DNA of 8,270 nucleotides. Origin: Candidatus Omnitrophota bacterium. GTDB lineage: Bacteria; Omnitrophota; Koll11; Gygaellales; Profunditerraquicolaceae. Each line of letters opens with the position of its first letter. The stretch's first letter is position 1. This document shows positions 1 through 8,270 of the stretch, one piece after another. Below the pieces are notes generated by a model. It did no database searches. It worked only from the letters and a program-made list of their open reading frames with translations, and had not been told where the DNA came from. The stretch is from positions 1 to 8,270 of the forward strand of contig JAQTRA010000039.1 of NCBI GenBank assembly GCA_028712045.1, written 5' to 3'. The translations under genes and the position numbers were made by a program.

Positions 1-385
1 AGTAAAATTCATGGCAGGGTTTGCCGGAAAGCACCAACGCGTTTACCAAAGCAGTTGCCCCCGGAATAAAAGTTATTTCCAAGTTGTTTTTTATAGCTAA
101 ATTAATTAAGTTATACCCCGGATCAAGGATGCCCGGCGATCCCGCATCAGAAACCAGGGCGATATTTTTACCCTGCTGCAATAAATTTAAGATATACTCC
201 GCTTTAACAAACCGGTTATGCTGAAAAAAACTGGTAGTGGGGGTTTTGATCTCATAATGCGTCAATAAGATTTTCGTATGGCGGGTATCTTCGCAGGCAA
301 TTAAATCTACGGATTTCAAAACCTCAATTGCCCGTAAAGTGATATCTTTTAAATTTCCTATTGGTGTTGCAACAATATATAACAT
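1..385 (-). CDS. rsmI: 16S rRNA (cytidine-1402-2'-O)-methyltransferase RsmI, 5' part only
   Basis: RsmI uses SAM to 2'-O-methylate C1402 in the decoding centre of 16S rRNA; it belongs to the tetrapyrrole methylase fold family. The window holds the first 128 codons, and the gene runs off the left edge without a stop, so more than half is missing. Seen in the translation: the hallmark N-terminus MLYIVATPIGNL (residues 1-12), the EDTRHT motif (32-37), VSDAGSPGI (78-86, usually VSDAGTPGI), DPGY (88-91) and IPGATALVNAL (107-117), in the order normal for the family. The ATG at 385 is chosen because RsmI proteins normally start one or two residues before LYIVATPIGNL. No Shine-Dalgarno sequence is visible upstream. 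It follows glmS by 76 nt with a likely terminator between, so it may need its own promoter or readthrough; I could not identify a clear promoter. Confidence 0.93.
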   Translation of the reverse strand, partial: MLYIVATPIGNLKDITLRAIEVLKSVDLIACEDTRHTKILLTHYEIKTPTTSFFQHNRFVKAEYILNLLQQGKNIALVSDAGSPGILDPGYNLINLAIKNNLEITFIPGATALVNALVLSGKPCHEFY

Positions 386-394
386 ATTTAAACC

Positions 395-452
395 GGGGAC
401 GTGCTAAAAAGGGACACCCTTAATCAAGGGTGTCCCCGAAGAGGACGTCCCC
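395..452. repeat. Nested GGGGAC-type palindrome between glmS and rsmI
   Basis: An outer pair of arms, ggggacgt (395-402) and acgtcccc (445-452), encloses the perfect 11-bp hairpin at 411-436. The left part on the minus strand also reads AAAAGGGGAC (456-447), nearly complementary to the GTCCCTTTTT that closes the inner hairpin (415-406), so alternative foldings are possible. Repetition of GGGGAC/GTCCCC cores in a short non-coding gap resembles dispersed REP-like elements. Only one copy lies in this window, so membership of a repeat family is inference. Confidence 0.5.
406..436 (-). terminator. Probable Rho-independent terminator after glmS
   Basis: On the minus strand a perfect 11-bp stem (GGGACACCCTT pairing with AAGGGTGTCCC) with a GATT loop is followed directly by TTTTT. 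It begins 25 nt after the glmS stop codon. The plus-strand reading has no T-run after the hairpin, so it should act only on minus-strand transcripts. It probably ends the dnaN-to-glmS transcript and limits readthrough into rsmI. Confidence 0.75.
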
Positions 453-461
453 TTTTACTTT

Positions 462-2300
462 TTATTCGACGGTAACGGACTTAGCTAAGTTGCGCGGTTG
501 ATCCACATCGCAACCGCGTTTTACAGCAATATGATAGGCGATCAACTGCAGAGGAAAAGCCACTAACAAAGGAGAAAATAATTCTTCGGACTTAGGAATA
601 TAAATAACTTCTTTGGTCAGCTCGGTAATTTCTTTATCCCCCTCACTGGCAATCGCAATAATTTTCCCGTGACGGGAGCGGATCTCCTGAATATTCGAAA
701 CCATCTTATCGTAAACTTTAGAAGCCACAGCAATACAAACTACCGCGCGATACTCATCAATTAAAGCAATCGGCCCATGCTTCATCTCTCCGGCAGCATA
801 ACCTTCAGCCGGAATATAAGAAATTTCTTTGAGCTTAAGCGCGCCTTCCAAAGCTGAAGGATAATTAATATTCCTTCCCAGATACAAAAATGAACCCAGA
901 TGCGAATGTTTACGGGCAAGTTTGGCGATATTATTTTGTTCTTTAAGGATTGATTCCTGCTGCTTGGGAATTTTGCGCAAATCATTTAAATATTTGATGA
1001 TTTTAGCATGCGGAAGAATATTCCGGATGCCGGCAAGATAAAAAGCGAATAAATACAGGGCGGTTAACTGCGCGGTATAAGCCTTGGTCGAAGCCACCCC
1101 GATTTCCGGCCCGGCGTGCGTATAAATTACGCCATCGGATTCGCGGGTTAAAGTAGAACCCAACACATTGCAGATAGAAATTACGCTGGCCCCGCGTTTT
1201 TTTGCTTCTCTTACCCCGGCCAAAGTGTCCGCGGTTTCCCCGGACTGGCTGATGGCGATAACCAAAGTGTCCGGGCCGATTAAAAGTTCACGATACCTGA
1301 ATTCGCTGGAAACATCTATCTGGGTGGAAATAGAACAGATAGATTCTAAAACATATTTTCCCACTAATCCGGCATGATACGCTGTCCCGCAAGCAACGAT
1401 AAAAATTTGTTTTATATTTTTAAGCTTCTCCTCGGGAATATCCTGTTCTTCGAAATCTATATTTGCGGATTCTACGTTTATTCTGGAGTTAATCAAACTT
1501 TCCAGGATCTTCGGCTGCTCATTGATTTCTTTTAACATAAAATGCTCAAAACCGTTTTTCTGAGCCTGGGTAATATCCCAATTAATCCGCACGGATTTTT
1601 TAGCGACGGGCCGGCCTTCAAGATCCGTAACCCTGAAACTGTCTTTAGTTAAAATTGCTACTTCATTTTCGTCTAAGAAAACAATATCCCGGGTTGATTC
1701 TAAAACCGCGGGCGCATCGGAAGCGATAAAATTTTCTTGCTTACCTAAACCTAAAATTAAAGGGCTGCCCGAACGCGCTCCCACTAACTTCTCCGGCTCT
1801 CGGGAAGAAATAACCCCAATGGCAAAAGAACCCACGAGTAGCTTAAGCGCACAACGCACTGCATCTTCCAGGGGAATATTTTTATAAAACTTTTCAATTA
1901 AATGTACGATTACTTCGGTATCCGTCTGGCTGCGGAAGGTGTGGCCTTCTTTAATCAGGCGGTTTTTCAGGATTTCAAAATTTTCAATTATCCCGTTATG
2001 CACCAAAGCGATCTCGCCGGTGCAATCCTGGTGAGGATGGGCATTGGGCTGCGTGGGGGCTCCGTGCGTGGCCCAGCGGGTATGCGCTATACCAATCGTG
2101 CCGCTAAGCGGCTTAACTTTAACTAATTTATCTAAGGCCTGGATCTTACCGGGGGATTTTCTTAAAGATATGGTGTTTTTCTGAGGATTAATTACGGCAA
2201 TGCCGCTTGAATCATAACCGCGATACTCCAGCCGGCGCAGCCCGCTCATCAAAATACCCTGAGCTTCCCTCTCTCCGACGTATCCGACTATTCCGCACAT
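462..2300 (-). CDS. glmS: Glutamine--fructose-6-phosphate aminotransferase (isomerizing) GlmS
   Basis: GlmS converts fructose-6-phosphate and glutamine to glucosamine-6-phosphate and glutamate, the first committed step towards UDP-GlcNAc for peptidoglycan and lipopolysaccharide; it is cytosolic. The 612-residue length matches the family (about 600-610). The N-terminal class II glutaminase domain begins MCGIVGYVG, with Cys2 becoming the catalytic N-terminal cysteine after Met removal; LEYRGYDSSG (24-33), HTRWATHG (73-80) and HNGIIENF (101-108) are intact. Two SIS isomerase domains follow, with ACGTAYHAG (303-311), SQSGETADT (351-359), ALEGALKLKEISYI (483-496) and AEGYAAGEMKHGP (498-510). The protein ends in the canonical DQPRNLAKSVTVE, where the TAA falls exactly at the expected terminus. 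The ATG at 2300 is fixed by the required Cys2 and has AAGG six bases upstream. No domain is missing. It lies 19 nt downstream of tRNA-Glu, too close for a glmS ribozyme in between. Confidence 0.98.
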   Translation of the reverse strand: MCGIVGYVGEREAQGILMSGLRRLEYRGYDSSGIAVINPQKNTISLRKSPGKIQALDKLVKVKPLSGTIGIAHTRWATHGAPTQPNAHPHQDCTGEIALVHNGIIENFEILKNRLIKEGHTFRSQTDTEVIVHLIEKFYKNIPLEDAVRCALKLLVGSFAIGVISSREPEKLVGARSGSPLILGLGKQENFIASDAPAVLESTRDIVFLDENEVAILTKDSFRVTDLEGRPVAKKSVRINWDITQAQKNGFEHFMLKEINEQPKILESLINSRINVESANIDFEEQDIPEEKLKNIKQIFIVACGTAYHAGLVGKYVLESICSISTQIDVSSEFRYRELLIGPDTLVIAISQSGETADTLAGVREAKKRGASVISICNVLGSTLTRESDGVIYTHAGPEIGVASTKAYTAQLTALYLFAFYLAGIRNILPHAKIIKYLNDLRKIPKQQESILKEQNNIAKLARKHSHLGSFLYLGRNINYPSALEGALKLKEISYIPAEGYAAGEMKHGPIALIDEYRAVVCIAVASKVYDKMVSNIQEIRSRHGKIIAIASEGDKEITELTKEVIYIPKSEELFSPLLVAFPLQLIAYHIAVKRGCDVDQPRNLAKSVTVE

Positions 2301-2319
2301 TGCACACCTTGAATTTAAA
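2301..2319 (-). promoter_or_regulatory. Short glmS leader with ribosome binding site
   Basis: Only 19 nt separate the tRNA-Glu discriminator base from the glmS ATG. They include AAGG (2310-2307), six bases before the start codon, as the Shine-Dalgarno sequence. If the tRNA is cut from a common transcript, its 3' processing would generate the 5' end of the glmS mRNA and leave just this leader. Confidence 0.6.
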
Positions 2320-2394
2320 TGACCCTGACGGGATTTGAACCCGTGTCGAGAGCTTGAAAAGCTCTTGTCCTAGACCAGGCTAGACGACAGGGTC
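2320..2394 (-). tRNA. tRNA-Glu (anticodon UUC)
   Basis: A 75-nt cloverleaf can be drawn by hand. The acceptor stem GACCCTG/CAGGGTC has seven perfect pairs. The D arm has stem GTCT/GGAC with GG in the loop. The anticodon stem AGAGC/GCTCT carries loop TTTTCAA, giving anticodon TTC. A 4-nt variable loop is followed by T stem ACGGG/CCCGT with loop TTCAAAT and discriminator A73. UUC reads GAA and GAG (Glu). The 3' CCA is not encoded; the next bases are TTTAAA, so CCA must be added by the nucleotidyltransferase. It starts 6 nt after the gyrA stop and ends 19 nt before glmS, so it is almost certainly cut out of a polycistronic transcript. Confidence 0.96.
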
Positions 2395-2400
2395 GAGCCT

Positions 2401-3321
2401 TTATTCTTCTTCGGCAATAACCGGGGCAACGCCAGCAACCCGGTCTTTAGCCTGCAACTTAATTAAACGCACGCCTTGCGCAGAGCGGCCGGTTTCGCGG
2501 ATATCTTTTATCGCGCAACGTAAAAATATACCGTTCTGAGTAATGACCATCAGCTCATCATTTTCATTTACAGTTTTTAAATTTACTGCCTCGCCGTTTT
2601 TATCCGTGACTTTAATATTGATCACGCCTTTTCCGCCGCGGCTGGTTAATCGGTATTCATCGATCGTGGTGCGCTTAGCAAAACCTAAACTCGTCACCGT
2701 AAGAATGGTGGAATCTTTTGACGGGACAACCAGGTCAATCACTTCATCTTTTTTGGCCAAAGATATCGCCCGGACCCCGTGTGCTCCCCTGCCCATCTCA
2801 CGGACATTCTCTTCGGAAAATCTGATCGCCTTACCCTGCCGGGTCCCGATCAGCAATTCTTGTTTGCCGTCAGTCATTTCTACGCCGATTAAAGCATCAT
2901 CCTTGTCTAAAGTAATCCCGATAATCCCGCCTTTACGCGGATTGCCATAAGCTTCTAACTTAGTTTTTTTAATTTGCCCAAGCTTGGTCACCATAACCAG
3001 GTATTTATCCGGTGAAAATTCTTTCACCGGGATAGTCGAGCTGATTTTAGCTACCTGCTCCATCTGGACCAGGTTCACAATCGCCTTGCCTTTAGAAACC
3101 CGGCTGGCCTGGGGTATTTCATAAACCTTTAACCAGTGCACCTGGCCTTTATCGGTAAAAATTAAAAGATAATCTTTGGTGGAAGCCACAAAAAGATGCT
3201 CGCTAAAATCTTCATCTTTTAAATCCGCGCCGGTTGCTCCTGTGCCCCCGCGTTTTTGTTTACGGTAAGCGCTGACAGGCAGGCGTTTGATGTAACCACC
3301 GTGGCTGATAGTTACCACCAC
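2401..3321 (-). CDS. gyrA: DNA gyrase subunit A, C-terminal DNA-wrapping domain (downstream part of an interrupted gyrA)
   Basis: This is the C-terminal beta-pinwheel of GyrA, which wraps DNA and gives gyrase its ability to introduce negative supercoils. It is in the same frame as the upstream gyrA part but separated from it by the TAA at 3490-3492. I see about six blade repeats: one with the GyrA box, then units around GQVHWLKVYEI, GQIKKTKLEAYG, GKAIRFSEENVREMGRG, GFAKRTTIDEYRLTSRGGKG and GIFLRCAIKDIRETGRS. The GyrA box at 3238-3258 reads QKRGGTG rather than QRRGGKG. The protein ends in a short acidic tail (AEEE). The GTG at 3321 is the first ATG, GTG or TTG in frame after the internal stop, and has only GAGG two bases upstream, too close for a good ribosome binding site. 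Conserved GyrA coding sequence also fills 3322-3489. As a separate polypeptide it would be 306 residues; in an intact gene it would be codons 504-809. tRNA-Glu follows 6 nt downstream. Confidence 0.85.
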   Translation of the reverse strand: MVVTISHGGYIKRLPVSAYRKQKRGGTGATGADLKDEDFSEHLFVASTKDYLLIFTDKGQVHWLKVYEIPQASRVSKGKAIVNLVQMEQVAKISSTIPVKEFSPDKYLVMVTKLGQIKKTKLEAYGNPRKGGIIGITLDKDDALIGVEMTDGKQELLIGTRQGKAIRFSEENVREMGRGAHGVRAISLAKKDEVIDLVVPSKDSTILTVTSLGFAKRTTIDEYRLTSRGGKGVINIKVTDKNGEAVNLKTVNENDELMVITQNGIFLRCAIKDIRETGRSAQGVRLIKLQAKDRVAGVAPVIAEEE

Positions 3322-3492
3322 ATCCTCTTCGGCAATAAAATCTTCGACTTCTAATTCTTCGGCTTCGCCGACGATATCGGTGCGCCGCTCATCCCCGAAT
3401 TTTTTCTTTAAATTTTCCAGCTCTTCTTTAATAATTGCTTCAATTTTTTTCTCCGAACTTAAAATCGCCCGGCAGGCTTCAATTTTCTTTTA
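3322..3492 (-). other. In-frame TAA stop plus conserved GyrA coiled-coil coding segment
   Basis: Bases 3492-3490 read TAA in the gyrA frame (context GAA CTT TAA AAG AAA). The 56 codons after it still encode recognisable GyrA: KKIEACRAILSS, then EAIIKEELENLKKKFGDERR and TDIVGEAEELEVEDFIAEED, matching the descending coiled-coil helix and the linker to the C-terminal domain. E. coli GyrA has a leucine at the stop position (YKEL-L-DQI, from memory), so one T-to-A change from TTA (Leu) would explain it. No ATG, GTG or TTG occurs in frame within this segment. Confidence 0.9.
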
Positions 3493-4830
3493 AAGTTCGG
3501 CATACTCCGCGTCAATCTTATCGCGCTCAAGAGCCGTTAAGCGCTGTAACTGCATCTCCAGAATTGCCTGTGACTGCAACTCGGAAAGCTCAAACTCCTT
3601 CATTAAATTTACTTTGGCCGCTTCAACGGATTTAGAAGTTTTAATTACTTTAATAATCCGGTCAATAAACTTAAGCGCTATTTTTAAGCCTTCTAAAATA
3701 TGCGCGCGCCTTAAAGCCTTATCTAATTCAAACTGGGTGCGCCGGCGGATAACAATCTTACGGTGTTCGATATAGCAATCTAATACCTGGCGTAAATTTA
3801 ATACCTTGGGCCGGTTATCGACCAGAGCCAGCATGATAATCCCAAAAGTAGTTTCCAGTTGGGTATGTTTAAACAACTGATTTAAAACAATCTGCGATTC
3901 AACATCCCGCTTAAGCTCAACGACAATACGCATACCATCTTTATCCGATTCATCGCGAATATCCGAGATGCCTTCGATTTTTTTATCGTCAACCAAGCCC
4001 GCGATCGCTTCAATCACCCCGGATTTCTGAACCTGATAAGGAATTTCCGTAATAATAATTAAATCTTTACCGTTCTTCTGATGCTCCACAGTTGCCCGGG
4101 AACGAATCAGCAGCTTCCCTCGGCCGGTAGTATAAGCATCTTTGATCCCGGCTTTGCCGCAGATTAATCCACCCGTCGGAAAATCCGGAGCTTTGACATA
4201 ACGCATCAGGTCTTTAATCTCTGCTTCGGGGTGGTCGATCAGATAAATAATAGCGTCACTTACTTCATTTAAATTATGCGGCGGGATATTCGTAGCCATG
4301 CCGACGGCAATACCACTGGAACCATTAACTAATAAATTCGGCAGGCTTGCCGGTAAAAGCAACGGCTCCTTTAAAGAAGAATCAAAGTTCGGGCCAAAAT
4401 TAACCGTATCTTTATCAATATCACCGAGCATCTCATCGGTAATCGCGGCTAGTCGCGCCTCGGTGTAACGCATCGCTGCGGCAGCATCCCCGTCAACCGA
4501 ACCAAAGTTACCCTGGCCGTCAACTAAAGGATAACGCAGGGAAAAATCCTGGGCCATTCTTACTAAAGTTTCATAAATCGCCGAGTCACCGTGAGGGTGA
4601 TACTTACCCATGGTTTCGCCGACGATACGCGCGCATTTTTTATAGGGTTTAGAATGCTCCAGGTTAAGCTCCTGCATCGCATAAAGAATTCTGCGATGCA
4701 CCGGCTTTAACCCGTCGCGCACATCCGGCAGGGCCCGGCCGACAATTACGCTCATGGCGTAATTCAGATAGGAATCCTTAACCTCATCTTCAATATAAAC
4801 CGGAATTATTTTTTCGTTGCGGGTATACAT
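3490..4830 (-). CDS. gyrA: DNA gyrase subunit A, N-terminal breakage-reunion part (ends at internal TAA)
   Basis: GyrA cleaves and religates the DNA gate segment in the A2B2 gyrase complex. This 446-residue part carries the winged-helix and tower domains: [14 protein letters not shown] (39-52), [17 protein letters not shown] (78-94), the catalytic Tyr122 in MRYTEARL, and [16 protein letters not shown] (171-186) with the DNA-intercalating Ile174. Numbering coincides with E. coli here: the quinolone-region residues are Ser83 and Glu87, the sensitive-type serine and the acidic residue. It breaks off just after the C-gate motif [12 protein letters not shown] (428-439), inside the returning coiled-coil helix, so the helix that should pack back to the tower is absent from this product. 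Full GyrA proteins are about 800-870 residues; joined across the stop the gene has 809 sense codons plus this one TAA. The ATG at 4830 lies 1 nt after the gyrB stop with only a weak GGA upstream, suggesting translational coupling. Identity is certain; whether this makes a functional protein is not. Confidence 0.95.
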   Translation of the reverse strand: MYTRNEKIIPVYIEDEVKDSYLNYAMSVIVGRALPDVRDGLKPVHRRILYAMQELNLEHSKPYKKCARIVGETMGKYHPHGDSAIYETLVRMAQDFSLRYPLVDGQGNFGSVDGDAAAAMRYTEARLAAITDEMLGDIDKDTVNFGPNFDSSLKEPLLLPASLPNLLVNGSSGIAVGMATNIPPHNLNEVSDAIIYLIDHPEAEIKDLMRYVKAPDFPTGGLICGKAGIKDAYTTGRGKLLIRSRATVEHQKNGKDLIIITEIPYQVQKSGVIEAIAGLVDDKKIEGISDIRDESDKDGMRIVVELKRDVESQIVLNQLFKHTQLETTFGIIMLALVDNRPKVLNLRQVLDCYIEHRKIVIRRRTQFELDKALRRAHILEGLKIALKFIDRIIKVIKTSKSVEAAKVNLMKEFELSELQSQAILEMQLQRLTALERDKIDAEYAEL

Positions 4831-4831
4831 T

Positions 4832-7270
<2,439 letters not shown>

Positions 7271-7555
7271 TTAAATATCCCCGATCCGCAAATTAATATC
7301 TTTGACTACCGGGGCTTGTTTTTGCAGTGCCTGCAATAACGCTTCTTTCTTCAGGCTTAAACTGTACAGCCAGGTTGAAGAATCTACGTTTAAACCCAGC
7401 ACGCCCTTACTGAAATATTTAACTTTTATATGCTGCAACTCTTTCTTTGTCAAGGTATTTTTTAGCCACTGTTCCGGCCCAGCGCCGAGAAAACCGGCTT
7501 TTTTACTAGACAGCCCGGACATCAACACAGCTAATGTATTTTTTAAAGGCTCCAT
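7271..7555 (-). CDS. dciA: DciA/DUF721 family protein, probable DnaB helicase-loading factor
   Basis: A small protein of 94 residues with the DUF721 pattern: a conserved Trp30 (EQW), then SKGVLGLNVDSSTWLYSLSL (49-68), where GxLxVxVxSSxWxxxL is the family signature, and the closing VVKDINLRIGDI (83-94). DciA proteins are the widespread bacterial partner that helps the replicative helicase DnaB onto DNA in species lacking DnaC or DnaI. Many DciA proteins are longer; this is a compact form containing little beyond the KH-like core. No signal peptide or membrane segment is evident. The ATG at 7555 is 4 nt after the dnaN TAG, and its AGGA overlaps the end of dnaN. The TAA runs straight into the gyrB ATG. 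The position between dnaN and gyrB is the classic location of DUF721 genes (sometimes occupied by recF as well; no recF is present here). The family is well supported; the role comes from homologues. Confidence 0.85.
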   Translation of the reverse strand: MEPLKNTLAVLMSGLSSKKAGFLGAGPEQWLKNTLTKKELQHIKVKYFSKGVLGLNVDSSTWLYSLSLKKEALLQALQKQAPVVKDINLRIGDI

Positions 7556-7559
7556 TTTC

Positions 7560-8270
7560 CTAGCTCAGCCGCATCGGCAAAACTATATACACATAACCGC
7601 TGATCCGGATCACCCCAGGCTTTTCGCTATCGGTTAATTCTAAATTAATAGTTTCTTCGCTGAGGTTTTTCAAAATATCAATTAAATAAACCGGATTAAA
7701 CCCAATGGCCAGCTCCCGGCCCTGATATTCCACGGCCAGTTCTTCCCGGGACTCGCCCACATCCGGGGTAGATTTTGAGACTACTAATTTATTTTTAAAA
7801 ACCTCTAATTTTACCCCCTGATAATCAGGAGTAGCTAAAAGCGCCGCTCTTTTGACGGCTAATAAAAACTGGCTGCGCTCGACCTTCATTTTATTTTCCG
7901 AAGCTATCGGGACAACCTGCTTATAATCGGGAAACTCCCCTTCAATTAAACGGGAGATGACCACAATCGTACCCAAGTCAAACAAAGCCTGGTTACTGCC
8001 CACCACTAAAGACAACTCCCCATCATCTTTTAAATTACGATTTAACTCATGAATAGTTTTAATCGGAATAATTATCTGCAGGTCCACATCTTCGCCAGCT
8101 GAGAGTTTTTTTTCGGCGATAGCCAGGCGTTTGCCATCGGTTGCAACCAAAGTTAAAACACCTTTATTGATTTTAAAAAGTGTACCATTTAACACATAGC
8201 GGGTTTCGTCGAAAGAAACCGCAAAAGAAGTCAGGGCTAACATTTGCTTTAATAAAGCCTGGTCAATTTT
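7560..8270 (-). CDS. dnaN: DNA polymerase III beta sliding clamp DnaN, 3' part only
   Basis: DnaN forms the ring-shaped clamp that tethers DNA polymerase III to DNA and recruits other replication and repair proteins. The window contains 236 codons, about two-thirds of a usual 365-375 residue clamp. The reading frame stays open to the right edge, so the internal ATG at 8243 is not the true start; the visible sequence begins KIDQALLKQM. Domains 2 and 3 are recognisable: FDETRYVLNG, ATDGKRLAIA (usually ATDGHRLA), IIPIKTIHELN, EGEFPDYKQVVP, AIGFNPVYLIDIL and the C-terminal VLPMRLS, which ends domain 3 in the canonical place. Domain 1 and the start of domain 2 lie outside the window. The stop is TAG, while the other complete genes here use TAA. 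It is followed after 4 nt by dciA and probably shares its transcript. Confidence 0.95.
   Translation of the reverse strand, partial: KIDQALLKQMLALTSFAVSFDETRYVLNGTLFKINKGVLTLVATDGKRLAIAEKKLSAGEDVDLQIIIPIKTIHELNRNLKDDGELSLVVGSNQALFDLGTIVVISRLIEGEFPDYKQVVPIASENKMKVERSQFLLAVKRAALLATPDYQGVKLEVFKNKLVVSKSTPDVGESREELAVEYQGRELAIGFNPVYLIDILKNLSEETINLELTDSEKPGVIRISGYVYIVLPMRLS

Noticed and set aside
21..224. Plus-strand open frame at the left edge
   Set aside because: The minus strand here encodes clear RsmI motifs, so this frame is an antisense shadow.
2301..2400. glmS ribozyme or riboswitch upstream of glmS
   Set aside because: Only 19 nt lie between the tRNA and glmS, and the rest is tRNA and gyrA; there is no space for a ribozyme of about 150 nt or more.
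2543..2950. Plus-strand open frame of 135 codons opposite gyrA
   Set aside because: It is antisense to strongly conserved GyrA C-terminal coding sequence and its translation shows no recognisable domain. The other plus-strand frames (such as 5802-6158 opposite gyrB and 7302-7637 opposite dciA and dnaN) are shadows in the same way.
3490..3492. TAA reassigned to an amino acid in this organism
   Set aside because: dciA, gyrB, gyrA and glmS all end in TAA exactly at canonical C-termini, followed at once by the next gene or by non-coding sequence, so TAA works as a stop here.
3487..3498. Programmed frameshift at CTT TAA, similar to the prfB CTT TGA site
   Set aside because: The conserved downstream GyrA sequence is in the original frame. 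A +1 slip would read a few codons (AAA AGA AAA TTG...) and hit TAA within about ten codons, so it cannot restore GyrA.

Overview
The window comes from a bacterial chromosome and is a tightly packed housekeeping block read entirely on the minus strand. In transcription order (high to low coordinates) it holds the 3' two-thirds of dnaN, a small DciA/DUF721 gene, gyrB, gyrA, a tRNA-Glu(UUC), glmS and the 5' third of rsmI. The dnaN-dciA-gyrB-gyrA order is typical of the chromosomal region near dnaA and oriC. The organism looks Gram-negative because GyrB carries the long insertion before its conserved [10 protein letters not shown] tail. The tRNA lacks an encoded CCA, and the GC content looks moderate. 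An uncultivated lineage such as Omnitrophota or another PVC-like group would fit, but that is a guess from gene order and style, not something the sequence proves.

Layout: dnaN ends 4 nt before dciA, dciA abuts gyrB with no gap (TAAATG), and gyrB ends 1 nt before gyrA. The tRNA begins 6 nt after the final gyrA stop, and glmS begins 19 nt after the tRNA. This leaves no room for ordinary promoters between dnaN and glmS, so one transcript probably covers all of them. Only the 76-nt gap between glmS and rsmI has substantial non-coding structure: a perfect 11-bp hairpin followed by a U-run on the minus strand (a likely intrinsic terminator), nested in a larger GGGGAC-type palindrome.

Functionally, the first four genes serve DNA replication and topology (sliding clamp, helicase-loading factor, gyrase B and A). 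They are followed by a glutamate tRNA, glucosamine-6-phosphate synthase for cell-wall amino sugars, and a 16S rRNA methyltransferase.

The main anomaly is in gyrA. Codon 447 is an in-frame TAA, and the same reading frame continues with well-conserved GyrA sequence to a normal end. The essential A subunit is therefore either split, broken by a recent nonsense mutation, read through, or affected by a sequencing or assembly error. I saw no mobile element, CRISPR array, defence system or unknown gene cluster. No stretch over 300 bases lacks a gene.
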